Origin: Thalassia testudinum
Taxonomy: Eukaryota; Streptophyta; Magnoliopsida; Alismatales; Hydrocharitaceae
Direction of reading: 5' to 3'
Assembly (NCBI GenBank): GCA_037157565.1
Contig: JAZHRO010000036.1
Coordinates: 137,136,501 to 137,200,500 of the forward strand
Length of the DNA stretch: 64,000 nucleotides
Within the stretch, counting starts at the first letter, position 1. Each line of letters begins with the position of its first letter. Shown here piece after piece: positions 11,028 through 21,699 of this stretch. Below the pieces are notes generated by a model, which made no database searches, was not told where the DNA came from, and saw nothing but the letters and a program-made list of their open reading frames with translations. A program made the position numbers and the translations under genes.

Positions 11028-12606
11028 TGAAGATGCATTTAAGGGGGGTGAATATTGCAAAAATATAAAAAATGATGAACAAATAAAATCAATGAATCAA
11101 TTACACAATCATTCACTACAAGCGACAGAGATTTTTAGGTGGAAACCCAACTTGGGTAAAGACCACTACCTAAGTTTCCCAACTTAGGATTTTCCAATCA
11201 ACTGAGTCGATTAACCTACTAACACACTACTTAAACGAGGGTGGTGCAACCTTAAGTACAGCCACATTACTTTAGACCAAGGGTAGTGTACCTCAACAAC
11301 CACTCTTCTTCACAAAGAGTATTCGTCTCCAGAGGAGATGGGAATTCACAAAGCGAATACTCAACAAAATAAAATTGAGCACATGACCTATAGAGCCACA
11401 AATATACATTAACACTGAGCTCATACAAGCAAAGAGTACTCCCCTAAGGTGAAAGTGGATTAGCATGAGTGCGCATTGTATTGGTACTCTCAAATGTAGA
11501 GTACAAGGCTTTGGGAGCAAGAATTGAATTCCTCTCCTTAATCTTTTGTCAATGAGTAAAAGGTCGAAAGAATTTTTTCTAAGGTGTATTCAACATGCTA
11601 AACCTCTAGGATATTTATGGATGTGTTAGGAAGACTCTAGAATGCTTGGTAGAGGTGCTCTAGGGGTTGGGAACAAATCTAAGAAGATTTGGTTGAATTC
11701 TAACAAGTGTACAGAATAATTAATGTTTAATAGAACAGTATTAGACATATGGGTAAGTTGATTAGACGTTTGATTAAGTCACAATGGACGTCTGACAAAA
11801 AGTCTAAATGTCTACTTCTGGAAGGTTGAGTTCATAGACTTGGCTTTGATTGATTGGATCTTGTGCAAGGTGCATATGGCTAAGGATTAGACGTCTGGTG
11901 GACATCTAGACATGATGTTGGATGTTTAATGATCATTATGACTTCAAGAATCAGATTTCTCAAATGTTAGGAAATGAGATTAGGTCTGACAAAGCCAGAT
12001 TCAGGTTAAATCAAATCACAATGGTCCAGTTTAAGACGTCTTTGAAGGTCTAAAAACATCTAGAAGCACTTCTGGACATTTGGTACAAGGTATGAACATT
12101 TGAAAGCAAATACCACAGACTTAGGTACGTGGTTCTGGTCATTGGACGTTTACTCAAAAGTCTAGACATCTTAATATGGGTTATCAAACGTCTGACTAAG
12201 GTGTTGGACGTCTCATAAGGCAATCTATTTGCTAGTTTGACTTTATAACTTGATTCTAAGTTTTGCCTAAGACTCATAAGGTTAGTGAGTGTTTAAGACT
12301 TAGGTTACCATATTTTGGGCTCTTAACAAATATCTACAAGCAAAAACAAATTGCGTTAAGTACAACTTAAAGAATCAATCATATTTTTCAAGTCTTCAAA
12401 CTTTAGCCCTTCTTCTTATGCTCCTCCACTTGCTCCTTGATGCTTTTGTTCTTCAAGCTCTTTCATGCCTCCATAGAGCTTGAGCTTGAGTTTCCATTAA
12501 GCTTCCTTCCCTTTGCATTCAACCTAAAATCTTAATCTCAAATGCAAATGTTAAGAAGTATTTTGTTATTATCAAAATTAATGATCGTGACGTGTTAGCA
12601 CCAACA
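11028..12606 (-). mobile_element. SIRE/Maximus-like copia 5' LTR
   Basis: Read on the minus strand the LTR starts TGTTGGTGCTAACACGTCAC at 12606 and ends GCATCTTCA at 11028 (about 1.58 kb), with the primer-binding site and gag start directly downstream. The opening words, the TTGATAATAACAAAA stretch and the TTCACCCCCC motif near the 3' end are hallmarks of SIRE-type LTRs. The segment 11740-12230 holds more than ten variants of a GACGTCT word. The 3' partner LTR is not in this window. No duplication could be checked because the other end is missing. Confidence 0.8.
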
Positions 12607-13279
12607 AGAGGTTTATCGAAACATTAGAATCATCAGAAAATGAAAAGAGTAAAAATTGCAAAATGTGGAGTAAAAAGCAAGGCAAATACTTTACATAGTG
12701 GGTCCCACCACCACTCTATAACCACTAGTGTGTGTCGATGCTCAAGTCATAAAAGGCACAAGAATATCCATAGGGGGGTTATATTGTTGTATTCTACGAT
12801 CAATTAGATTAGCACAAGAATTTTTTTGGCACTTTTGAAAATGTTTTTCAACTTTTTTGGATTTTTGTTTGGCTAGTAAGGCAAAAGGATTATTCTCACT
12901 CTACTTACTTGACACACAACTAATCTAAACGAGACCCTAGAAAAATATGAAAATTTTATCTCTAAAACTAGGCTCAATAATGCCATATATTTCACGTAAT
13001 TTGAAGTTGTAATTAAATCATTAAAAATTTGGCAAGATCGAAAATTTTGATTCTATTTGCAATCTGACCTCAGAACAGTGTATGAATTTTATCTTTTTTT
13101 TAGAAAGAGTTGGGCTCTAAAATTTGGTATTGTGCTTCCCTATTAACTGAATTCCTAACAAAAAATTGGTCAATTTTTGGATGAACATAAAAGGCTACGT
13201 GAATTTTGTGAACTAAATGATGACACTAAAACAAAAATAGAAATGAAAAGAAAGTGTGATTGGTTCTAAGGGAAGTTTT
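12607..13279. other. Unassigned intergenic sequence
   Basis: AT-rich sequence without recognisable genes or repeat partners in the window. Confidence 0.3.
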
Positions 13280-13895
13280 TCTCGATGCGAATGATACGTG
13301 TGGGGTTCGGGTAATAGACTCGATATCAAAAAGATAATTTGACGAAGTACATACAGATGATCACTTTCCCTAAACTTGCCTTATCCCACACGAACATATT
13401 GAGGTACAATCTAACTCAGACTCAAAGATCCTAGGCTTGGACTGTCCTAGATAAATACATGCATGCATAAAACAACTCAATTTCTTGACGACCACCACAA
13501 GAGTAACTACCTTATCACAAGTTAAGTGCAAATCAAATCTACCCTATCACACCATACGTAACATGATTACCCACACATATGGAGATGAAAATAAAACACA
13601 CAATCTCAAAAAAAATAGTAATCTTCATTATACTCAAAACCACACGAGTTCACAATAGACCAAGAAAGAAAACAAGAAGTATAGATGGAACCTAGTTGTA
13701 GCCTCGAGATGCGGAAGAACACACGTAACTTCTCGGCAAAGATGATGGTGAGAATGCAAAGTCGAAGTCCCACGGTCTTCTTTAAGAGTCTTCACGTGGC
13801 TAAATGATGGCGAAAGGTGGTGGGATTATGGTGGAAGCTTCGGTGTGTGATTGAAGGTGGAGAGGATGGTGTTGATGGTGGAGGTGTGAGGAAGG

Positions 13896-14461
13896 GTGGT
13901 TGATGTGCCTCGGGAGGCCTACCAAAAGATTTATTAGCGCAAGAGGCGCTACTTAGCCATTGATTATTTGTCGCGTAGGGAGAGAGTGAAAACCAAGCAC
14001 ACACAGAGAAAGACAGGGGTTTGGTGACCCGATTCCACCATGAGGGCTGTACGTCTAGGGAGAGGATAGGACCCCCAACTATGCACTAGAACTCATGGTG
14101 GTTTAGCGATATTACATGATCTTGTTCCCACTCTCGGAGAGGAGTCCCCTCCTCTCGGAGGGCTCCCTCTCTATTTAAAACATGGGGATAACTCTCATTG
14201 ACGGGCTCTAATACCCCTGTTTGTCAAGTTGCGTGGTAGTTGTCAGGGTGCAGGTAATCAGGCCCATCATTTCGTATCTTCTGCCCTTGCTGCGCAGTAT
14301 CTTCTAGCAGACCGAGCTGGTGTTAACTGGAATCTGGCTGGTATCAAGAGGGACGGAGTCCCGGTTCCTCTTGTATACTCCTTGTATGGGTAGTCGGATC
14401 CTTTGTCGGCTCAGGTGCGGAGTTTTGGATTCGATGGTACTTTTTGTCCCTCATCAGTGGT
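13896..14461 (-). mobile_element. Small Tat/Retand-type solo LTR (C')
   Basis: The LTR is 13901-14456 (556 bp), TGATGTGCCTCGG at the left and CCCTCATCA at the right, with a perfect duplication GTGGT at 13896-13900 and 14457-14461. Length and layout match the 574-bp 5' LTR of element C (49480-50053): GGTTTGGTGACCCGATTC and TGTACGTCTAGGGAGAG match GATTGGTGACTCAATTC and TGTACGTCTTAGGGGAGAG there. A TTTAAATAG promoter-like box lies on the minus strand near 14171-14179. No internal sequence remains, so it arose by LTR-LTR recombination. Confidence 0.8.
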
Positions 14462-14635
14462 CGACCTTGAGGGTGGAGATGGTGGACAGCTTGGGTTAGT
14501 GGAGGTATTGGCAATGTTGGGCTTTGGTTGGAGGTATTAAGGTTTGGAGTTGGTGAAAGCTATGGAGACAAGGAAGCAAGGAGCAAGGGGCCCCTCCACG
14601 TTGGGATGTGCATGGGGTTATATAGGAGGCGGGAC

Positions 14636-17225
14636 GGCTCTGCTGGGAACACCATCATGAGCCATAAATAGCTCAATTTGGTTTTATAAAGTCAATAAAA
14701 CCTCCTACATATCAGTCAGAAGGTCTCTAAAGCAAGGAAAGTTGTTTTGAGAGGAAAAGATGAAAATAGGGTTATTTATGTAATTTTACCATCTCATCAA
14801 AAATATAGAATAACCATGAGGTATGCCAGAGGTTTATTAAAAGTCATTTAGTCATTAATGACCAATAAGTAGTCTATGCAGATAGAAACGGGCTCAAGAA
14901 TTAATGGACATTTGAAACCCTAAAAATGGACCTGCTTAATTAACTGAGGTTCTGGTCAAGATGAAATTCACATAAATCCTCAAAAATTCATAAAAAAATA
15001 TTCTTTAGGGTTTAGCATATTTGAATTGACCATCAGAACCCGTTCTAACCCAAAATAGAGTTACAGACAGACTTTTGCCCTAATTTAGATTTTTACATAA
15101 ATTACCTAGTCAAACGATGTCAAAATCAAAATCCAACTTCACCATTGGATTCCTTGGATTCAAATTAGGTTTATATCAAAATTTGAGCCTAATCTGAGAT
15201 CATTTCGACCTAGTTTGCATTTTAGTCAAAATCTAACTCTTATTATCCTAAACAACCCCTCAGCTTTTGAATTTATTACACAAAGCCCCCTATAGGTCCT
15301 TCTGCCATTTTCGTGAAGGAATCCTACTCCGACGAGCTTTGTTTGGCAAGAACTTGGCGATTACCTGACGAATCCCTCTCAAAATTGAAAGGGATATTCG
15401 TCAAGTAATTGCCTTCCTTTCAAACCTATTTGTGAGCTCCAATTCTTTTCCAATCTCTCTTGCGAATGCATGAGAGATGTGGGTATCCTTCTCCGACAAG
15501 CCTACCAAGCTTGGAATCTTGGTATCCAAGCCTTAAACCCCTTCCCATGGCCTATAAAAAGAGCAGGGGCAAGAACCCTAGCTCCTTAGTAAGTCTTACC
15601 TGGAGAAACCCTCTTCTCCTCCCTCTTCGACCTCCTTCAAATTTTGCTCCGGCGAACACCTTCGATCCCCATCTTCCGTCCATCCAGCCATCAAATTGGA
15701 CTGCCTATCTTCTTCCCTTCGTCCTCACACACCTCCCCGGTCAAAGGGAGGGTGTTCTTCTACCTCAGTCGTCGTCTCTGTCTTCTTCGGCTCTGATCAA
15801 CCACAACCGGAGCCCTTCGCCTATCTCCTCCGCTCTTAAGACCCTCTACGTCCTCCTCTTTCCCTCTACTTCTGTCTCCCACACTCGCAACACATACGCA
15901 ACCGCCAATCACTCATATCCGTTTTCGTCTTCTCCACCTCCGATAACCACTTCGACGAGGCTCTCCGTCCGCTACACCACACCATAAGCCTCGCCACCTA
16001 TCCCAAAAGCTTTGTCTCATCCATGCGAGCAAAACCCCTCAAGAAATTGAGGGGTTTGCTTGCCCTAACCACCCACCGAACACCTCCATCACCGCACTCA
16101 CTTTTGCTTTCGCCACGCCCACACACGCATTCCCACAGCACGCCACCACCACATTCGCTGCACTCACACGAAGCTCCTGAGCTATTTTGACACGGCCGAG
16201 AGGTCATTTTATCCTTTTCAGGTGCTTCACCGGAGCTCCTCCACTGTGACGTCTTCTCCAACTTTGTTCGTGGTGTTCTAGCCACGATTGCTCCAAGCAC
16301 CGTTCCCTGGTGACGTGATTCTCCTCCAGGTGCATCCTCGAGCCTTCAATCGGCCAAGACGGCAGGAGCAGCACACCAATTTGACGAATAACCACCTGCT
16401 GCCATTGCGCAAAGGAGGGGGACAAACATAGTCCCACCTCATGAATAGACAACCGCCCGCACGCCCTTAAGTTAATTTTCTCTCCTCAGCTGTTTGCCTC
16501 AGTAAGCACGGGGTGAGGTCCCCTCACACGTCCCCACGCATTCCCACGACCATGTCACGCGAGTCTGGGCTCTGAACCGTTTACCCATATACTTGGATCC
16601 GATTATCCCTGAGAGAAGAGAAAGAAAGGGAAAGGAAGAGAAAAAGAAAGAGAGGGGAGGGGGGTTTTGCTCTGCTACCCACCTCTCGACACTTAGTGAA
16701 TTCTGAGGGAGGCCTTTGCCTCTGCTGGTGTTGGTGCTGAGCTCTAGGTTGTGCCTTCCCTTGAGCCTGAGGAGAGAAAGGAAGGGAAGAAGAAGAGTGC
16801 CCTCTTGGCACCGTAGTAAGGAAGAGTTTAACCCGTCTAATTGAGAGCTCTGTCGTCTGATCTGTTTGACAAGGAGTGCACTGTGCACTTATCCTACGTG
16901 GATTAAACTTGGTTGATACTGTTGAGATATTTGATATTATTGTAATTAGGATAATTGGTGATTCAAATCACCATTTACCCTAATCTTTTTGCACTATCAA
17001 CATTTGCTATTATATATATATATATATATCATTTGTGTTTAGAAATTTCATCATATATTGATATCTTGTGATAGAATTGCAATTTTGATATTTATTACAA
17101 CACTTGCTCCCTACGTTCGACTTCGGATTTCTTTCGAGCTATAAATTGCATTTCTTCACGCGTTATTTTCAACTATATTACAATGACGTGTTTTTAAAAC
17201 CCCGATTCAATGCGTAAATAGGCTC
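14636..17225 (+). mobile_element. Family D solo LTR, plus orientation
   Basis: The LTR is 14641-17220, flanked by GGCTC (14636-14640 and 17221-17225). It opens TGCTGGGAACACCATCATGAG, the complement of the right end of the D LTRs at 23702 and 45523 (TGATGGGAACACC on their own strand). A TATAAAAA box at 15553-15560 sets the orientation and gives a U3 of about 0.9 kb. The end (TTTTTAAAACCCCGATTCAATGCG then TAAATA) matches the TTTTAAAACACAATCGAAGTGCG-TTTAACA end of the copy at 27012, with the terminal CA lost. The proline- and serine-rich open frame at 15460-15987 falls inside the LTR and is not a gene. Confidence 0.8.
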
Positions 17226-18753
17226 TTGGAGGTGTCTTGGATGGGAGGTTAGGGTTTGGTTTTGGAAAGTAGATTGAGAAATGTCAGTTAGGATTAGGAT
17301 TCTAGGTTTTAGAAAAGTGGGTCATGGGAATTAGGAAGGTTATCTCTAGAACCTAAGGGGTTTTCTGTGAACAAGGTGGGAGGTGGTGTTTTGCATGGCA
17401 TTGAGAAGCCCTTGGTGGTGGGTGCATTGGAACTCAAGAAGTGTGGAAGGGGCATGTTCACATTAGGGTGGATTTTAGGAAAGAATCAAGTAATTAGTGT
17501 TAATTTATTGTGATTGGATTCTAATTGGATTGGGTTTGGTACCTTGTGGATTTCTTGTGGACACATGTTGGATGCGGATTATAGTGGAGGTTCTAGAAGA
17601 TGGTGGCGTGGAGAAGTGCGATTATAGATTGGGGTTAGGGTTTGTATGTGGATAAGGGTTAGGGTTTTGTAAACTTTAGTTTCATTCTTACTCAGCTCAC
17701 TCCCATCTGGCTCCATTGTGACCAAATCCTAACTCAATCCTAAAAAATAAAATAATCACTAATTACAAAAGAGATTCGATAACGTATTATTATCCCAAAA
17801 TATATACACTATTACCTCCATACACACACACATATATATATATAGTTAACTGAATGCAATTATGCACTTACTACTAAAAAACTAACATAAATTAAGTATT
17901 ACTTAGATGTATAATTATGTGTTCATTAGCCACCACCACCTACAGGTGAAGGAATCATTAGTGATTTTTTATTTTGATCCAAATATCACCTGTGTAGATT
18001 AAAAAAATCATCGATATAAAATAAAAAATCACCCATACATCTTGATTTAAAACAAAAAAATCACTAGTACATTTTGGACAAACACAAGGAGGAGCAGTTG
18101 GATTTTTCTTCTTGTCTTCAACAATAGAAAATATGAATTCAAAAGTGCATCTTTCCTTACCAAACATGATTTCCTGCATGTGACAATTATAATGTGTGAT
18201 TGGTAGATAGAATTTGTGTTTTTCTTGTCAGGTGAAAGTAGGGCGGCCACATACAGGTTTGAGGACACAACTTTGAGCTTAGGAATGAATGTCAAAGATA
18301 TTCCTTCTTGGAGGAAAATGTTAAGGATAAGAAAAAGACAAGGAAAAGACTTGGACAAAAATGCAATGGTAAGAACACGTAGACAAAAATGCAACGGTAT
18401 ATGAAAAAATGTTAAACATAAGAAAAAAATTGTACAAGATTTGCATCATGCGCACATACGGTTAATGTAATCGAAAAATAAAAGATAACATACGAATGAA
18501 GTTTCCAAACAACTCAACCAACGTGCCCACAAATGCAAGGGAGAAAAATGTCCTCAACCAATAAGAACGAAAAATGCCACTGCAAGAAGTGGAAAGAATA
18601 ATAAGATACAAATTAATTTAAGCCCCGAATCAAAAAAAAGTAAATCCTAACAACTAATCAATTCCCACCATAGGGAAGACGATGGGCGCCTGCTAGAAGT
18701 CAACATCCCATCTGCCTTAATTAGCTTATGCTCAGTGAAGGAACACAACTCAT

Positions 18754-19248
18754 CTAAGATGGTCCTTGAGCATAAGGATGTGCATCACTGGTCCTTCCGT
18801 ATTGAACACGCTCGATCTCAACCACATGAATCTCTTGCATTAAGGTCATTGCAGGCATCAACTTGACACATAAGTTCTGTGACCCTTTCCAACTTCGAAC
18901 CAGGGTCAATCTTCTCCACCTTAGCCTCCCTGATAGCCAAACTCTTTGATATCTCGTCCAATTTCTGCAAACCATCTCGTCTGCCGGGTTTGTGCTGGAA
19001 CTGTCCCTCTTCCGCTTGCCGCTGGTGGTGTGGGAGCGTCGTCCGGTTCATGACCCACGAATCGCCTCATTGGTCCCTTCGTCCACACTCTCACTAATCA
19101 CCTCCGCTTCATTGGGCTCCGGGGCGTTGGGTAGGCAACCGTGAGGATGATGGGCTGGTGGTATGCACGCTGGAGCAGGATAACGTAATGGGACGTGCGG
19201 AGTACCTAAACAAGTTATCCCTTCCCCCCGTCCAGATTTCGCGGACAA
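18754..19248 (-). pseudogene. Unidentified degenerate coding-like stretch
   Basis: Two overlapping minus-strand frames join naturally by one frameshift near 19050. The first contains NAPEPNEAEVISESVDEGTNEA. The second contains LQKLDEISKSLAIREAKVEK and LERVTELMCQVDACNDL. The composition (acidic linker, then Lys/Glu-rich helix-like part) looks like real protein rather than chance. It loosely recalls C-terminal parts of plant transposon-associated Myb/SANT-like proteins, but I cannot identify it. Confidence 0.3.
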
Positions 19249-19280
19249 GGTTGAACAATTGGAAGGGCCTCACTCCATGG

Positions 19281-19504
19281 TCCTGTTTGGCTGGTGAATT
19301 AAATGTTAATTTCGTGTTTAATTTTATATTTATCATCTTTAATTTTGAAATTGCATGACTGTGAAATTAGCGGTATAATTTTAGGATTAGGAAATTTCAC
19401 CCTTTTTAGTGGAATTATCTAATTCTATCTATTAATTTTATTTGTTTATTCTTTTCAATTAATTTTCTTCTTAATCCACTGATTTATTACACCAAACAAA
19501 CAAT
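19281..19504. mobile_element. MITE-like segment (candidate)
   Basis: An AT-rich block of about 220 bp is bounded by TCCTGTTTGGCTGGTGAATTA on the left and the complement-like TACACCAAACAAACAATCC on the right, giving imperfect terminal inverted repeats around TGTTTGG. Ends of this kind are common in hAT- and Harbinger-type MITEs. The target duplication is not clear and no second copy is in the window. Confidence 0.35.
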
Positions 19505-20119
19505 CCAAATGAAATAAAATTTCCTAATTTCGTTGACAAGATAATAAATTTAACTAAATAATCTGATGAAATAAAATCCCTTAATTTTTTCATTTCTCTT
19601 ATTTCTAAATTTTATTCCTCTTAGTAAATTTTCTTATGAAACAACATTTATAATGATGGGAGCTATCGGGCAACTGCAGTACATACGAACATAGTATTGA
19701 GTATGTTATTATATAGGAAGCTTAAGCAAAGAATGTCATTATATAGTGTCTATCGGTGTTACCTCTTCCCATGCTTCAGGATGTAGTGGAATAGGTTGTT
19801 TGGTTACATCATCCCAATCCCATCCACTTTTTATTTATAAAATGCAATAATCAACGTGGACTTTTTTCAGATTTATCCATTGCCGCCCCCAACTGGGTTC
19901 TATTGTGGTCTAGTCCACTTCCCTCCTTAAAAGCACTCAAAATAAGCTTCCACCTCTGGGAGTTAAATCCATTCCAACCATTCGGAACCCTCTAGGACTC
20001 AGTGGTCTCTGGCACCCTACATGATTAGTACCGCCCGTTGTCCATGATAACTCTACGCATGAGAGTAGTTAAATACAATAAGATAAAATGACTCTAACAT
20101 AATTGTAATGTTTCGTTAT

Positions 20120-20452
20120 GGTAGTGTTTGGTTGTAGTATAAGACATAGGATAAGGGTTAAGAGATACGGTGAAATAAAAATAATATGGATTTCAAGAAA
20201 TTTATTCTTTCCATACATATTCTTTCTTTCTATCATATCAAAATCCACTAATATTCTCTTTCTCCACATATAACTCAAAAAATAATACTTAATAATTAAA
20301 ATACATCGCATCAAAATACACTAACTCTCTCTCCTCTCTCACAAAGCCAACATACCAATCATTAATAATCCCACCAATCAAATACCTTCTACCCTTATTA
20401 CATTCCTATTCTATCCTGATGTAACACTATCCCCCTACTAAACACAACCTAA
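20120..20452. mobile_element. MITE-like segment (candidate)
   Basis: The left end reads TAGTGTTTGGTTGTAGTAT and the right end ACTAAACACAACCTA, forming an imperfect inverted repeat. The interior is AT-rich without coding potential. The size (about 330 bp) fits a Tourist- or hAT-like MITE. I could not settle the target duplication. Confidence 0.35.
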
Positions 20453-20569
20453 TTGTTTCCCCTTATAAGAAAGTTAATTAATGCTGCAAGATATAGGGAT
20501 ATTCACAATAATGGTAAGGTGTCCATTGCAAGAAATGGCTAGTGACTTTGTCTTATGAATTTTTCAACT

Positions 20570-21140
20570 ATCATCGGTGATATGTCAAATATCAATGGTG
20601 ATAGTATCATGTTTGAAGCCTTCAATCAAGAGCGTCAATGATGTAAACCCACCTACAAAATGTTTCATAACTCTTTGAAAATCACCGGTGATGATATTTA
20701 AAAATTATCGATGATAGTAGCTAAATCACCTGTGATATCTAAGGAATTATCAATGAGATCTGTCTTTTCAAGTCTTTTATAACTAGATATCACGAAAATA
20801 GGGACAATATTCCCCAAGTATGATGGTAATATGTAAACAACAGCACTGCTCTTTCCAACAGATATCACTGAAGATTTCGACCCACATCACACCATCACGT
20901 CGATTGTTCACCTTGAATATCACTGGTGAGTATCCTAAAGAATCACAACATTGGATGTGCTATTTAGCACAAATATCATCACTGAACAAAGAGAGAGCAC
21001 CACTGACCCTCAAGCTTAAATAGTGTAAATAGCAAAATACCAAATGTATGTATAGGACGAGTGGGCCAAAATTACCAATGATATATGACATGTCATCAGT
21101 GACTTCTAAGGTGCTCTATGCACGCAAAATCAACGATGAT
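20570..21140. repeat. Dispersed array of ATCACCGGTGAT-type palindromic words
   Basis: Variants of a 12-base palindrome recur at irregular spacing: ATCATCGGTGAT (20570), ATCAATGGTGAT (20590), ATCACCGGTGAT (20681, perfect palindrome), ATCACCTGTGAT (20725), ATCACTGGTGAG (20919), ATCAACGATGAT (about 21130), and several half-matches (ATCACTGAAGA, ACCAATGAT, CATCAGTGAC). The intervening DNA does not repeat. By analogy with the GACGTC arrays in the LTRs here, this may be the regulatory part of an LTR whose ends I cannot place. Confidence 0.6.
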
Positions 21141-21699
21141 TTGTTCTTGATTTCCAAGCTGGCATCGTGAAATGTTTCAAAATTAAGGGTGATTTTTTTT
21201 TAGGTATTGAGAAGCATAATTTCATTTAAATGCACGTTACATCCAATCAAATACCAACGGACAATAATGCTATTCTCATCTTAAGAAGGATGATCAGGAG
21301 GAGGATGTACTTGGTGGTGTGACGGTGTAGGGAACGTTCAAGGTGTTAGATGTTGAAGGTGATGAACTGGGATACCCAAAGCAGCAACACAAGGATTGCT
21401 GATCGTGTTAGTTGGTCCTCTTCGTTGAATCTCATCCTTCTCCTCCATTTTGTGGGTTAGGCAATTGTGCTAGCACCCTAGACTCTTACGAGGATGGGGA
21501 AATAGAGGTCACCATATGAGGAATGGATATCGATGGATAAGGAAACAAGGAAAAAAAGACAAATCCAATCCCACCGGATGATCAACACAAATGACACTCT
21601 TGAAGGAGAGATGATCACACAAACGACAGAGGTTACTGGATGGAGGGAGGGGCCAAAGGTTGTTTGCAAGAGAGAGCTGAAACGGGTGCAACTAGGTTG

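Larger units (their letters stand above)
13280..17700. repeat. Unidentified repeat-like host sequence (E'), split by two solo LTRs
   Basis: The pieces 13280-13895, 14462-14635 and 17226-17700 look like one disrupted LTR-like or intergenic unit. They carry a GGGGTTATATAGGAGG promoter-like stretch at about 14614, and the target duplications of both inserted LTRs join the pieces cleanly. Its overall style recalls the LTR-like block at 24035-25696, but I could not define its ends or family. Confidence 0.3.
17701..21473. other. Intergenic region with MITE-like pieces
   Basis: No intact gene seen. It includes microsatellites (about 17823-17841), a degenerate coding-like stretch (18754-19248, minus), two MITE-like segments and a block of short palindromic words (20570-21140), listed separately. 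The 3' LTR expected for element C was looked for here and not found. Confidence 0.4.

Noticed and set aside
15460..15987. 175-codon open frame rich in Ser, Pro, Leu
   Set aside because: It starts within the promoter part of a D LTR and is not open in the other three D copies.
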